Shown piece by piece: positions 1 through 13,015 of a stretch of DNA of 64,000 bases (positions are counted from its first letter, which is position 1; every line of letters starts with the position of its first letter). Below the pieces are notes generated by a model. It made no database searches, was not told the origin of the DNA, and worked only from the letters and a program-made list of their open reading frames with translations. The translations under genes and the position numbers were made by a program. The DNA is from Saprospiraceae bacterium (lineage in GTDB: Bacteria > Bacteroidota > Bacteroidia > Chitinophagales > Saprospiraceae): contig JADKBV010000001.1 in NCBI GenBank assembly GCA_016714895.1, positions 1,178,001 through 1,242,000 on the forward strand, given 5' to 3'.

Positions 1-797
1 AACAAAGGAGGACAGGATTTGGCCGCACAATTCAGAACAAAATGTATCCTGGGTTCGTCAAACTGAGGCCTGATGATATCATTTTCAATCTGGTTGAGGG
101 AATATTTTTTTTTGCCTATACGTATCCAGATTTCATCCCAGGGCTTGCCGTTATATACATCTTTAATCGATTGGATCGGGTAGTTTTTTGTCACCAATAA
201 TAAAGTATAGGCATTGTATGTATTAATCCATAAAACAAGTTTTTCTTTTTTAGTGCCTGTTTCAAATAATACATCATCAGACAAAGAGTTGGTATACTTT
301 TCCAAAATAGCTATATCTTTTTTGAGTCCGTTATAATTTACCTTACCTTTATGATCAACATATTTGGTTAACAATTGCTGGTATATTTTTACATCAGAAT
401 ACACTTTTGATTTTTCCGTTTCGGGAATTGGGTTTTCGTCCTTTTGGTTGATTCTGTCATCCGGCAAAAAAACAGGTTGTTCCGGTTTAACAGACGGTTT
501 TCCCGGTGGTAAAAACTTTTCATTTGTTGTCTCTTTTATCTGAGAACCGACAATTACGTCCTTCTGTTGACCTGGTTTTTGGGATTGACTTCCCTTGTTT
601 TGGGTGAGTACCTTATTTTGGTTTTCTGGCAGGTTACCTTCAGTATCCTGATTGTTTGACAGGATCGTATTTTCTTCCTGAATCACCGTATCATTTTTTG
701 ATTGTGGTTCAGTTACAGATGACGGGTTATTTTTTTTTGTACATGCCAAAAAAAAACTTAAAAAAATAAAAAACACACAAATCCGTATCTTCATCAT
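1..797 (-). CDS. DUF547-domain lipoprotein (3' end outside window)
   Basis: The reading frame starts at an ATG at 797 and runs off the left edge, so only about 265 residues are visible. The first 20 residues are a hydrophobic leader ending in an LAC-T lipobox, followed by a Lys/Asn-rich stretch. That indicates an exported lipoprotein. Residues about 25-150 are low-complexity and rich in Gln, Lys and Pro, probably a flexible tether. From about residue 155 the sequence matches the DUF547 family: a KVNYNGL motif, then WINTYNAYTL, then SIKDVYNGKPWD, then IHFVLNCAAKSCPPL. The Asn/Cys-rich RIHF-LNCA-SCP segment is the family hallmark. DUF547 proteins are common in Bacteroidota and their function is unknown. 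The family assignment is firm; a role cannot be given. Confidence 0.85.
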   Translation of the reverse strand, partial: MMKIRICVFFIFLSFFLACTKKNNPSSVTEPQSKNDTVIQEENTILSNNQDTEGNLPENQNKVLTQNKGSQSQKPGQQKDVIVGSQIKETTNEKFLPPGKPSVKPEQPVFLPDDRINQKDENPIPETEKSKVYSDVKIYQQLLTKYVDHKGKVNYNGLKKDIAILEKYTNSLSDDVLFETGTKKEKLVLWINTYNAYTLLLVTKNYPIQSIKDVYNGKPWDEIWIRIGKKKYSLNQIENDIIRPQFDEPRIHFVLNCAAKSCPPL

Positions 798-898
798 GGT
801 ATCATTACATGGCGTCATAAGTAAAAACTAATTTATTGGTATTGCCAAAATCACAAATACATAACTTGTCCGGAACGAAAAAAATTACATAAATTCTC

Positions 899-934
899 AA
901 AAAAAACTAAGCTCCCCGAATCGAGGAGCTTAGT
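899..934 (-). terminator. Rho-independent terminator of the giant adhesin gene
   Basis: A perfect 10-bp inverted repeat (ACTAAGCTCC / GGAGCTTAGT) has a 9-nt loop. On the minus strand it is followed by eight T residues (A899-906 on plus). It lies 55 nt past the stop codon of the minus-strand gene ending at 989. Confidence 0.85.
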
Positions 935-988
935 GTTGATGATTGGTGATGGTAAAAAATTACCTGTCACATATGATTTTAATATCGG

Positions 989-3900
989 TTATCTGATTAC
1001 CGTAATATCACCTGTCAGGAATTCTGTTCTTGGATTATTACCTTGCAATAAAGAAACCGTTTCAATGATATACACATATACTCCCGGCATCACTTTTCTT
1101 CCGGCAAACTCCTGACCTTCCCAGCCTATGGATTCATTACCTTTAGCTACATAGGACTCATCGATATGGAATACAAGATTACCCCATCTGTCATAAATCT
1201 TAATGTATTTTACAATAAGGGTAGGATCATTGGTTTGTACAAAAAACAATTTTTCACCTCCTGATTCAGGTCTGATGATATTCGGAACTTCTGTAATGAT
1301 AATGGTCTGTGTGGTTGTATTTAATCGTGCATTGACAGAACAACCGTTATTGTAATAAACTGTTGCGGTATATTCGATTTGACCCACATTGACCGGAATC
1401 TGCGTCAGACTCAGACAATTGTTTCCTGTACATACTACAGGTACCCCGTTTATGGTCCAAACGACTGAATCGATGGCAAAACCGGCAAAGTCATCAGGTA
1501 AAACGTATGTGACGGTATCGCCGGTATTGACGACCAAAGGACCTGTGATTTCTATAATCGGCTCGTTCGGTATCGTGATATTAAATGGTGAGGTTACGGT
1601 GTTACAGCCTTTGGCATCAACAACCTGAAGGGTGTGGTTTCCTGCTCCAACATTCAGAATGCCCGGAGTCACCGGTTGGTTGTCCAACAATACATTTAAT
1701 GGATTGGTTCCTCCGGTTGCGCTGACATTTATGGTACCTGTCAGATCATCGTAACAAGGTGGTTGTACAGGAACTCCTACAACCATAGCTGGTGTCGGAT
1801 TGATCGTAATCGATGTCTCATCTTCGAAAGTACAGTTTTCCTGTACATAAGTGTATTCAAAAGTATGTACACCAACTCCGGCAGCCAAGGCATCAAATAC
1901 ACCCTGATCATTAATAAATGGAGATCCCGACCAGGTGGCTACTCCGGTATTATCATTGCCTGTAATGGTCAATTGTATCTGAATGGGACCTGTGACGTCT
2001 TCCAGACAATATTCGGACTGCGGCGAAGTAACTGACAACTGAACAGGAGGACAATTACGTGCAGTACATTCTTTGGAGATAGCGATATCACCACATTCGC
2101 AGTCACTGATGAATTCAACCCTCAGATCAACTGTTTCACCTTCCAATAATCCGGTTGCAGAATAGGTCGTACTTGAACCTGTGGAAATCAAAACATTATT
2201 GACAAAAACCCTGTAAGATGAAGCACAATCTATATCTTGCCAATTAAATACTATGCGGTCTAAGAATTCACTACATGTTATAGAATCTGTCGCAGGAACG
2301 GATAATTCAGGTTCTACCACAACACTTTCCATAAACGGAAGTGAAGAACAACCCAAACTGTCCACCACAAGGCTTACATCGTAAGTTCCCGGGGTTGCAA
2401 ATGAAAACTGAGACATGTTATTGGCTGAAGTGACCGGATCAGGTGTCCAATCCAGTGTAACCGGATTTCCTGAACTTCCATTTACCGTAGCATTATACGT
2501 ATCTGTTATACATATTCTGTTATCACCTGTAAAAGATGCAACTGGTCTTCGGTTGACCTTGATGGTACCAATTCCTGTCTCAGAACAGCCGCTCTCTGAA
2601 TACGTGATGGTGATAGCGTGCGTACCCGGACCGGCAATCTGTGGATCAAACTGATTGGTACCGGTTACGATTCCAGGACCTGCCCATGACAACAAAGACT
2701 GGTCTATAGATGCAGCATTGACCTGAGCAGTCAAATTAACGATACCCGCTGCAGGCGTAAAACAAATGTCAGCCACGGCATCCATTGTTACCACTACTGG
2801 TGGACAAGAACGGGCTGTACACATAACCGCAGGTGAAACTTTGTCCGGACATGCATTAGAACTCAAGGCAGTTACGACTATGGATACTTCCTGATTTTCA
2901 GCAAGTCCTGTCACTCTGTATGTATTTCCTGTCTGGTTTATAGCCGCACCGCCATCGATAGATATAGAATATCCGGATGCCAAAGGATCCAAATTCCATT
3001 GAAACTCAACAAAATCAAGTCCTTGTGCTATACAAGTAACCACAACATTTGCAAGTTCCGGATCTACCGTCACGGTTTGTGTTTCCGGTAAAGAAGTACA
3101 TCCGTTTCTTTCTACCGAAAGGGATATGGTTTTGATACCCGGAGTTGTATATCTTACGTTAAAAGGACCCACCTGGGACCATTTGCGTTACCCCCGTCAA
3201 AATTGTAATTGAGGGTTCCCAGACCCAATCCGTCATCACCGGTATAAGTAACACTTACTGCTCCGGTTATACAAATATTATCAGGAACAGCCGTAAATGC
3301 TGCACTTGGGGTTTGAAAAACATCAATTGTCGTTTGTCTCGGAGAACTGACACAACCAAATTCATCGGTATGTCTGTACGAAATAATATGTCTTCCGACT
3401 CCTGCCAAAACTGGGTCAAATTGTGGAAGGTTAGGATCTGCTATTCCCGGACCTGTAAAGGTTGGCGTTCCTCCGGATGCCGTAGTCGTATAATCTAAAG
3501 TTATTATTCCTGGTTGTTCAGGTAGACACACACTGGTCACCGGCGAACTTAAAGTAACGGTCGGTGGAGTACAATCCTGGGTGCGACAGGTTGTGGAACT
3601 GGTTACATTTCCACAAGGTCCTGAAAGGAAAAACGTTACGGTAAGGGTAACATCCGTATTAACAGGAACACCTGAAACGGTATACATATTTCCTGTTTGA
3701 ACTCCGGTATACGCTCCCGGGACAACAACAAATCCATAACTTGTGACTCCTACAGGATCCACCCAATCAAAAAATACTTCTGATTCTGAAGCACTACAAT
3801 TGATTGCAGGAGCATTAACAGGGGCAACCACTTCGACCTGAGCCGTTGCTTCATTGGACAAACATCCTAAAAGATCTATGACTAATGAAACGGTTTTAAT

Positions 3901-6900
3901 GCCTGGTGTTGACCACTCAATCTGATGAGGTCCCCGACCAACACCACTTCCGGCAGCAGGTGTACCACCTCCCCAATTCCAATTATAAGTTGACAAACCA
4001 CTGTTTGTTGATGTCACCGTAACGGTGGCTTCGGTACCACACACACAACAGGTGTGGCTGTGATTGCAGCTGGTTCAGGACTAGGAATAAAGATATCATC
4101 AATCGTAACAGGTCCGTCCATACAACCATTGTTGGCCAATACGGTTACCTGACCACCATTCGAAGTACTCCAATCCAATGTAATGGTAGAAGCCGGGGTT
4201 CCCCCGCTTACTAAAACTGCAGTAGGAGGAAAAGTCCAAGTATATGTCCAGTCAGGATTTGCATTGAGTATGGTATGCGTGTATTCACCTGTTCCCGGAC
4301 AAAGGGTTTGAACCAATTGCAGTTCCGGAGCATCCGGTGCATAATCGGTTATGTCAAAGTCATGCAGGTATTCAAACTCGCAAAACTTGGTTGTACCATC
4401 CGGCAATAACAAGTTCATGGTAACCACTAATCTATAGGTTCCACTTTCTCTGAAAATGGCATAAGAATCAAAATCAACATCAGGTACCCATCTTTCAGAG
4501 ATGATATTATTATTCGGATCGTACCAGGTATATACAATACTTTGTCTCCAACCATGATCTACAAATTGAGTACTTGTATTACTAACCCCAAAATGAACAA
4601 CAACTCCCATCAATAAAGGATCACATTCCACCTCGCGTATTCCGAATGAATCACATCCGTTAGCTTGTGTGGTATTCATCAATTGGTATAAAATAGGAGG
4701 ATCAACATTTGTCGTAACAAACGACGGATTCCCGTCATATTCAAAAGGTACCTGATCGGCACAAAGGTAAAAAGTCAAAGGCTGCGGCGGATTGACCTGC
4801 AATGAGTCGACCCTGATAATTTGATTGTAGGTACAGTTACAAGTCGGGTCTGTCACTTCAAAAGTAACTACCTGATTAGCCTGAGCATAGGTTATTGGTC
4901 CTCCTAACCATCCCATTCCGTCACCGTTGCTGTCTGTTGGTATATTACCATTGGCATCAGCACTGATAGCATCATAAGGAAATTCATTGCCACAAATGAT
5001 AAACGGATCCTGTTCAGGGGTGGTTGGATCTGCGTCAAAAATTTCATCAGGGATCACATCTATGGTAATGTCTACACACAGAGGACCTCTGTTTTCACAA
5101 GCATTGGTCGCATCTTCCATACAAACGGTATATACTCCCGGATCAGGAAACGTCAGATTAATAAAGTTTTCTCTGGTCATCGGCCAATCCGGAGGGAAGT
5201 TGATAGGCGGTACATCACCATTAGCATCTACAACAGACCATGTGTAATCCAACTCAAGATCTAATCCCTGTAGTTCAAATCTGATGTCTTTACCCGGACA
5301 AATCGGGTCACATCCTTCATCATCAAAAGTTAATGCTGTAGGGAAAGGCAGAACATACGGTGCAAAGTTACCCGTAACGTCTATCTCGTAATCACAAAAA
5401 CTTCCGGCACAACCATCCAAAAAGAAGTAATAGGTTTGTCCCGGAACCAAAGATGAACTTGGTAATGACAATGAACCCGTTGTACAACCCGGCTCACAGA
5501 AGACGGCTTCAGAAAATGTACAATCGGTATAGATACCTCCCTGAATACCTAACTGACCGCCTTGTCCGGGTTGACAATTACTTGGAGTTAAAACGATATC
5601 ATAAGTACCCTGACCGGCTACGAAAGCAAACCAGGACATATTGTGAGGCGCTCCACCACCGGGACACAAAGGATTCGGGTTTGGTCCCGGACCGTTTTGG
5701 GTAAACATCTCACCACAAAACTCATTTAATATATTTAAGTTACAAATGACCGGGTTTTGTGAAGCAATTTCGCAACTAGGCCACTGCTGCCATGTAGGAT
5801 TACCCAAACAATCGTAGAAAAATCCGAAATCATAATCTTCCACTGTAGGATCAAAATCACAGGTGAGATCAATACAATATTCAGTTGGTGTAGTCGTTTG
5901 GTATCCGAATAAAGGTCCCGGAGGGTTCAAACTGACAGAAGAGACCTGAACGATATAACTACCCGGAGGTAATCCCATGAATACATATTCACCCATGGCA
6001 TCCGTCTGAACTTCGTCTACCTGAGCACCACGTGCACCAGGACATGGGCCCCCACCCTGCACTTCATAAATCTGAACAAATACACTTCCGGCACCAAATT
6101 CACCTGCATCAAAAACCCCGCTTTGGTTATTATCAAAAAAGACAAAACCGGAAAGGTCAATCGGTTCAAACACACCGGCATCGACACCTTCGACATCTCT
6201 GCCTGAAGTAAGCATGATAATATGTGATTGATCATTGTCAGCATCACTGTCATCCGCTACATCTGTTGCATCTGTATTTCCTCCGGAATAATCAGGATCG
6301 GTATAATCCCAACCACCCATCAAAGTCCAAACGATACGATAGTCTCCCGGAGGTAAATCCGGAAATACATATCTTCCTGATCCGTCTGTTACAACAGGTC
6401 CAACAGGGTTCCCAAAAACATCTGTAACCGGTCCACCGGTAGCGGTGGTGATTTCTACCGTCCATCCGGCCAGCAAAGCTTCGCCGCCGTCTCGAATGCC
6501 GTTACCGTTACAATCTTCCCAAACCACACCTTCTATCATACCGGCTTCAAAATAACCTGCATCAATATCTTCTTCGTCTGTATTTGACTCAAGTTCTATA
6601 TCAAAAGTGAGACCTGTCACTTCATCTGCGTCACTGTCGTTGGCAACGTCTGCAAGATAAGTAGGTCCACCTGCAGCGTTGGCTATCGTTCTGTAATAGG
6701 TAGGAGCCTGATCTGTAAACAATACACGATAGATTCCCGGTCGGAGATTGGTAAATTCATACAATCCGCCACCTGCAGTTGAAGTAGGTCCTACAGGAGC
6801 ACCGTCAGCATCTGTTACTGCGCCTCCCATGTCATCCTGTAATTCTACGTTGATACCGTCCAGTGCCGGCTCTCCGCCATCCTGAAGACCATTTCCGTCT

Positions 6901-8507
6901 TCATCTTCCCAGACATAATCACTGATTCGGGCGATTCGGAAATATCCGGCGTCCATATCTTCATTTTCATCTCCTGATTCAAGATTGAAATCGGCCGTCT
7001 GACCGGTTGTTTCATCAGCATCAGAGTCGGTGGCGTCACCTCCCTGATCCAAAAGGGTTCTTCTCCACTCCGGACCAGCAGGAACATCAAATACCAGATA
7101 ATAATCACCCGGCCATAAGTCTTCAAATATATAAGCGCCTGCTCCGGTAGATGTCATTGCCGGTATCGGAGCTCTCGGTTCACCGGAATCCAAAGCTATG
7201 GCTCCGGTAGCTACATCATATATATTAATGTCGACAACAACTCCCGGCTCTCCGCCATCCTGTATGCCATCTCCGTTTAAGTCTTCCCACACAAAATCAC
7301 TTACGGAAGCTCCTTCAAACATACCTGCATCGATATCTTCGATGTCCGGGTCGCTACTCATGACCATGATACCGGTGACTTCTCCGTTGGTTCGGTCAGC
7401 ATCACTGTCTATATTATCAGCTCCGGCATCTATTGTGGTAAAAAACCACATGGCATTCGGCAATGAAAAAGTAATGGTATAATTTCCGGGAGGAACATCC
7501 TGAAAAAGATAATTACCTGCTCCGTTTGTATTGACATTATCATTGTAAGGTGCACCTGAACCGGTAGTTCCTGATATATCAACTGCTAAACCTGCAACAC
7601 CAGGCTCTCCATCCTGAACACCGTTACCGTTGACATCTTCCCATACCAGATCACCGATGTCTATCGGCATAAAATATCCGGCATCTATGTCATCGACTAT
7701 ATCACCACTCGCCAGGATGATATTTGTCGTTTCGCCGGTATTTTCATCCGGGTCAGAATCTGAGGCAGTTCCACCCTGTCCGGAAGCAGTCCGCTGCCAA
7801 TCCGTCGGTTCAGAAAAGGTAAGTCTGTAGGTAGCCGGTGGAAGATTGTCAATCAGGTAAGCACCTGTGCCGCCGGGAACATTAACCGTTCCTATCGGAT
7901 TACCAAATACATCCACTGCAGGAATACCATCAGTAACATTAAATACAGTGATATCTACACCCGCCGGTAAATCAGTGTCTGCTCCGTTTTGAATACCGTC
8001 ACCATTAAAATCTTCCCACACAAAATCACCTATGGAACATGGCAGATAATAACCCACACCTATTTCTTCATAGGTTTCCATACCGGAAAGATTAAATCGG
8101 TAAGAATAACGGTAGTTTCCTGAATTATTTGCCGGATTGGCATCACTATCCGTATCCATATCTGTTCCATCTGTATTGGCCCCATCTTCATTAAATGATG
8201 TAAAATAATACCCACCGTTTATGTTTTCATTTGGAAAAAGGACGACATAATCGCCATTAGCAACTCCCGCAAACTCTACATAGGTACCGCTGAAAGTGGA
8301 TACAATCATAGTATTCATCAGGGGATTCCCTCCAGGGTCAGCTGTAAATAAAAGTACTCCGGGATCAATAGCCGGCTCTCCACTTCTGATACCATTACCA
8401 TTCAAATCTTCCCAGGCATATACACGCACTGTATTTTGGGAAATCAAGGAACCGGAAAAGGTCAAAAAAACAAAACAATAAAAAAAGAATCGTAAAAACT
8501 TTTGCAT
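989..8507 (-). CDS. Giant T9SS-secreted SdrD/PKD-repeat protein with gliding-type C-terminal domain (two frame breaks)
   Basis: One gene of about 2,500 codons is split by two apparent frameshifts near 4038-4047 and 3173-3180. The ATG at 8507 begins a signal peptide (about 23 residues, ending LISQN). Seven SdrD-B-like domains follow (residues about 25-890), each opening with a V-WED-NG-G-QDG type motif. These often bind calcium in rigid stalk proteins. Next comes a Cys-rich region, then PKD-like and fibronectin-like modules with repeated TPGIKT-SL motifs. The last ~90 residues (PNIIRPESGGEKLFF..IYDRWGNLVF..GVYVYIIE) match the gliding motility-associated type B C-terminal domain used by T9SS. 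The frames join without loss. At 4038-4047 a (CA)5 run has lost one base, giving PVVCGTEATV when repaired. At ~3176 one C added to a CCC run restores NGPQVGPFNVRYTTPGIKT, which parallels GPHQIEWSTPGIKT earlier in the same protein. It is probably a cell-surface adhesin. Confidence 0.88.
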
Positions 8508-8912
8508 TTCAATTAGGTGTTTTTAGTATTGAATGTGGATCAAAAAAATATCCGTTCGGATGAAAAAGATGGCTAAATTATAAAAACTATATCTTATAGA
8601 CCCCTTTTTTTAAAATTTGTGCTCTAAAAAATGACATATTTTTAATATTAAATAAACATAGTATTTATAAAACATTCATTATAAGTTGATAAAACAGATA
8701 TTAATTTTTTATATGTAAAAGAACATTTAAACAAATTGTTAATTTTTATCCTTCGGCTTCTAAAAGTTTGTAAAAAATGAAGTTTATCTTTTCCGCAAAA
8801 AAGATAAAATCCCCGGTTATAAATAAATAACCTTAAAACAAAAGGTGAGGCAAAAAAACAAATTTCAACGTATTGAGAGGTAGTCTTCACAATTCAATTT
8901 ATCAAAATGTCG

Positions 8913-8920
8913 TATATTTG
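8913..8920 (+). promoter_or_regulatory. Bacteroidota -7 box TATATTTG for the ccm operon
   Basis: This is an exact match to TAnnTTTG, 74 nt upstream of the ccmE start. No clear -33 TTTG is present. The rest of the 486-bp gap 8508-8993 is AT-rich and holds no convincing gene. Confidence 0.55.
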
Positions 8921-8993
8921 CATTTCGATTTCAAACAGGATGGCTTACATTGCTGTTACTAAATCAATAATCTTTTAGTTTTAATCTGAAATC

Positions 8994-9386
8994 ATGATCA
9001 AAAGACCTTATATCATCGCTGCCCTATTGATTGCAGCAGGCATTTTTGTTTTTATCAATTCTTCCAAAGATGTGTCCAGTTACGCCAGTTTTGATGAAGC
9101 ATACAGCAACAGAGTCAAAGTAGTTGGGACTTTATCCAAAGACAAACCTATGGAATACGATCCGGAAAACAAACCTGATGAATTTTCATTTGTCATGAAG
9201 GACGACAAAAATGTGGAAAAAAAAGTAGTACTTCAGCAACCCAAACCTCAGGATTTTGAGATGTCCGAACAAATTGTGGTTACAGGCACTTTAAAAGATG
9301 ATGTTTTTTATGCAGACGAAATTCTGATGAAATGTCCATCCAAATATAAAGATGAAGAAATCGCTGTAAAATCCAATTCCATTTAA
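8994..9386 (+). CDS. ccmE: Cytochrome c maturation protein CcmE, Cys-type heme chaperone
   Basis: CcmE is a membrane-anchored heme chaperone that carries heme covalently from CcmC to CcmF on the periplasmic side. The 130-residue protein has one N-terminal membrane anchor (residues about 5-22). An OB-fold follows with the expected VVGTLSKDKP and VVTGTLKDDVFYADEILMKCPSKY pattern. In most proteobacterial CcmE the heme attaches to His in HxxxY. Here the position is C114 in CPSKY (C114, Y118), the CxxxY variant known from some other lineages. The gene is 2 nt upstream of ccmF. The divergent length and Cys ligand are consistent with Bacteroidota homologues. Family assignment is strong; the attachment chemistry is inferred from the motif. 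Confidence 0.9.
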   Translation: MIKRPYIIAALLIAAGIFVFINSSKDVSSYASFDEAYSNRVKVVGTLSKDKPMEYDPENKPDEFSFVMKDDKNVEKKVVLQQPKPQDFEMSEQIVVTGTLKDDVFYADEILMKCPSKYKDEEIAVKSNSI

Positions 9387-9388
9387 AT

Positions 9389-12215
9389 ATGCAGGAAATA
9401 CAATACATTGGTGAACACCTTTGGGTGGGTCAAATCGGGCATTTTGCCATAATAATAGCCTTTGTTTCTGCACTGCTGGCTACTTTTTCCTTTTCTAAAG
9501 ATACGTTTTCACCTGATGGCAACTCTTCCTGGAAAAATTTGGGAAGATATTCCTTTTATACGCACGGAGTATCTGTTTTTGTGCTGATTGGACTGATTTT
9601 TTATGCCATGTATCATCAGATGTATGAATATAAATATGTCTTTGATCACGTTTCTCCGGATCTCCCTATGAAATATATTCTTTCTGCCTTTTGGGAAGGT
9701 CAGGAAGGAAGTTTTATGTTGTGGATGTTTTGGCACATCGTCCTCGGTGTTATCCTTATCCGTTCGAACTACAAAATGGAAAGTCCAGTCATGCTTATAG
9801 TAGCTATGTGTCAGGTGCTTTTGGTCACTATGATACTAGGCTGGCAAATTCCCTGGGGAGATTCAGCTTTCAAAATCGGTTCAAACCCGACTTTAATGCT
9901 GAGACAAACTATGGAAGCTCCTATTTTTAATAATGCCGATTATCTGAGCCTGATCAAAGGCAATGGCCTGAATCCTTTGTTGCAAAATTATTGGATGACG
10001 ATCCACCCTCCCACCCTGTTTCTTGGTTTTGCTATGACGATTTTTCCTTTTGGTTTTGCATTTGCCGGATTGATAAAAAACGATCATCAATCCTGGTTGG
10101 CAGACGCTTACAAATGGTCGGTTTTTGGCGCAGCTATCCTGGGCATAGGCATTCTGATGGGAAGTTTCTGGGCTTTTGAAGCACTTTCTTTTGGCGGTTA
10201 CTGGAATTGGGACCCGGTCGAAAATGCTTCTTTGGTGCCCTGGATAACCCTGGTGGCAGGTCTTCATACTCATTTGATCGCAAAACATACAGGTCATGGA
10301 CTAAGATCAACGTATTTTTATTATCTTATATCCTTTGTGCTGATTTTATATTCTACATTTCTGACGCGTAGTGGTGTTCTGGGTGATTCATCGGTTCACT
10401 CGTTTACCCAAATGGGACTAGAATGGCAGTTGGTTATTTTGGTGTCTTTCTTTTTCCTTACGGGAATAGGACTTTGGTTATACCGATACAAAAATATTCC
10501 ACAACCTGAAAAAGATGAAAATCTGTATTCAAGAGAATTCTGGATGTTTATCGGCTCTCTTGTGCTTTTGTTTTCAGGAATCCTGATCACCGTATCCACA
10601 TCCCTTCCGGTGTATAATACCATCATGCAGTATTTTGATCCGACGTTTGAAGGAAGAGTGATCAATGATCCGGTGTCACATTACAACAAATCTCAACTTT
10701 GGATCGGCATATTTGTGGCAATTCTTGCTTCCGCTTCGATTTTTTTGAGATACAAAGCTATCAATTGGGAATTCAACAGAAAAAAAGTTGTAAAAAAGAT
10801 GTTGGTTTTTAGTGCTGTATCTGTACTTTCGACGTTTTTATTTGCCTATTTTATTCCTTTATACTCCTGGCAATTTTATATTTTTACATTTGCAGGATTT
10901 CTGGCAACTTTTACCAATATCGATTTTATCATTGACATTTTCAGGCAAAAAATGAAACTTGCCGCTTCAGGCATCGCCCACCTTGGGTTTGGATTGATGT
11001 TGATTGGACTGATTACCAGTGGCTTACATGCACATTATGTATCCTCAAATCCGTTTGTTTTCCGGGGAATGTTTGAAGATGCTGATCTGGAAAAATATGT
11101 TCAACTGATCAAGGGAAAACCTCTGATGACCAAAGGTTATATTCTTACGTATGAAAGTGATACATTGATAGAAAGAGAAAGAAAATACAAAATACGATTC
11201 CAAAAAGTAGACAAAGATCTGAATGTCACAGAAAATTTTACATTCGAACCCAATGCGATGTATTCCAATGATATGATGAAAGTCGCAGCTTTTAATCCGG
11301 ATACAAGACATTACCTGCACAAGGATATTTTTTGTTGTGTGGTAGCTCTTCCATTAGCTATGCAGGATGCTGTGGAGGCTAAAAAACAGGAAGATTCCCT
11401 CAAGTTTGAAACATATAAGGTTCAGACTGGGAGACAGCATCAAAATTGAAAATGACATCCTGATTCCAAAATCCATTTCATTCCGACCAAAACATCAGGA
11501 ATATCAAAAACATGAACACGACACCGGTCTGAGTGTATTATTTGATTGGGTCAGCGCCTCAAAAGATTCAACTTATTCCGGCGAAACATCTGTCGGTCTC
11601 GACGGCGCTTTATTGTACAAATATCCGGAATCCTTAGAAGATGCCGGATTGAGAGTTAGGCTTGAAGATGATATCATGACAACCTTGTTTACCGGTGAGG
11701 AAAAGTTGACGTATGAAGATGTGACTTTAAAAATCGGCAATTCCGTTATGGTCGGAGAATATAAAATAGCTCTCGCCGGATTTGATAAAAATGTCAGCCA
11801 CCGACATTACACGCCAAAAGAAGGTGATATTGCCATTTCTGCACAATTAGAAATCGTCAATACCCAAACAAATAATAAGATAACCGCCAATCCGATTTAT
11901 ATCATTCAGGACAATATGCCCATGAGTCTGAAAGAATATGTCGGTGCTGAAGGCCTGCATCTTCGTTTCAGCAATATCGACCCGCAAAAAGAAGAATTTA
12001 CCTTTAAAATTGCCAGAGACAAACGTCCCGAATCATTTACATTCAGTATGGCTGTAGCCAAAAATGTGCCGAGAAGTGACTATGTAATCCTGGAAGCCAA
12101 AGTTTTTCCGGCTATCAATCTGTTCTGGGGCGGAACGATATTGATGATGTTAGGTCTTCTGATAAGCTGGTTTCATAAAAAATTCAGGAAAAACACACCA
12201 TCGGTCATATCGTAA
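9389..12215 (+). CDS. ccmF: Cytochrome c heme lyase subunit CcmF (one frame break)
   Basis: CcmF takes heme from CcmE and helps ligate it to apocytochrome c. The first ~680 residues contain about 13 membrane segments. The tryptophan-rich WWD heme-handling motif reads FGGYWNWDPVENASLVPW (about residues 271-288). The reading frame stops at 11449, but the next frame continues directly (RLGDSIKIENDILIPKS...) to 12215. It ends with a large periplasmic domain and a final membrane segment (INLFWGGTILMMLGLLISW). The break lies near 11420-11430, where removing one base in CAGACTGG joins the frames. The joined protein is about 940 residues. It follows ccmE by 2 nt and precedes the DUF2520 gene by 6 nt, so the genes are co-transcribed. 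Because both halves are well conserved, an assembly error is more likely than a dead gene. Confidence 0.9.
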
Positions 12216-12221
12216 TCAAAT

Positions 12222-13015
12222 ATGGAAACTCCTTTGACTATCAGTCTGATTGGTTCAGGCAATGTAGCTACCCATCTTGCAAAAGCCTGGGCACAAAAAG
12301 GAGTCATCATCCGACATATCATAAGCAAAAACAAAATCAATGCTGACCTGCTGGGAGAAATATCCTTTGCTCAAAAAACCGGCGATTCATTGTTTGATCT
12401 TGATGATCTGTCTGATTTTTATCTGATAGCTGTTCAGGATGACCACATTGAAGACATTATAGATTCTTTTCCGTTTTGCCTTACGGGAAATCAGATTGTT
12501 CTTCATACGTCAGGTACATTTGACGAACATAAATTGGAAGTGATTGCCAAAAATTACGGTTGTTTGTATCCATTACAAACTTTTTCAAAAACAAAAGAAG
12601 TAGATTTAAAAAATACACCCTTTTTATATCTTCAAATGAAAAAGAAAGTTTTGATAGTATAGAACAACTGGCCGGTATTTTATCTGATACCGTCATTCAT
12701 AAAAATCATAACGACCGGCAAAAAATACACGTTGCTGCCGTTTTTGCTAATAATTTTACCAACCATCTGTATACCATCAGCAAAGATTTTTGTCAAAAAA
12801 ATAATCTGAACTTTGATCTTTTATGGCCTTTGATTGAAGAAGGCACAAAAAAAGCCAGAACAAACGGACCGGAATTTTCGCAAACCGGACCGGCAGTCAG
12901 AAACGATAAAAAAACCATTCAGCATCACGAATATTTGTTGGAAAATGATCCGGAATGGTTGTCCTTATACCAACTTTTTACCCATCTCATTCAAAAAAGA
13001 CATAAAATATCATGA
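12222..13015 (+). CDS. Rossmann-fold/DUF2520 oxidoreductase-like protein (one frame break)
   Basis: The N-terminus (ISLIGSGNVATHLAKAW, residues about 7-23) is a GxGxxA dinucleotide-binding Rossmann motif. A segment like that of pyrroline-5-carboxylate reductases follows (VLHTSGTFDEHKL, YPLQTFSK). After residue ~140 the frame is lost. A second frame then carries the C-terminal helical DUF2520 domain (AAVFANNFTNHLYTISKDFC, LLWPLIEEGTKKA, TGPAVRNDKKTIQHHEYLL). The break is near 12625-12640, in ATATCTTCAAATGAAAAAGAAAG. The repaired product is about 264 residues, the usual length for this family. The substrate is unknown. The gene lies 6 nt after ccmF and its stop overlaps the next start by 4 nt (ATGA), so it belongs to the same transcript. 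Confidence 0.82.

Noticed and set aside
8648..8890. Minus-strand frame of 80 codons upstream of ccmE
   Set aside because: Lacks motifs, sits in AT-rich DNA, and its composition resembles non-coding sequence.
11367..12215. The second half of ccmF as a separate gene
   Set aside because: It has no plausible start of its own and continues ccmF sequence in the neighbouring frame.
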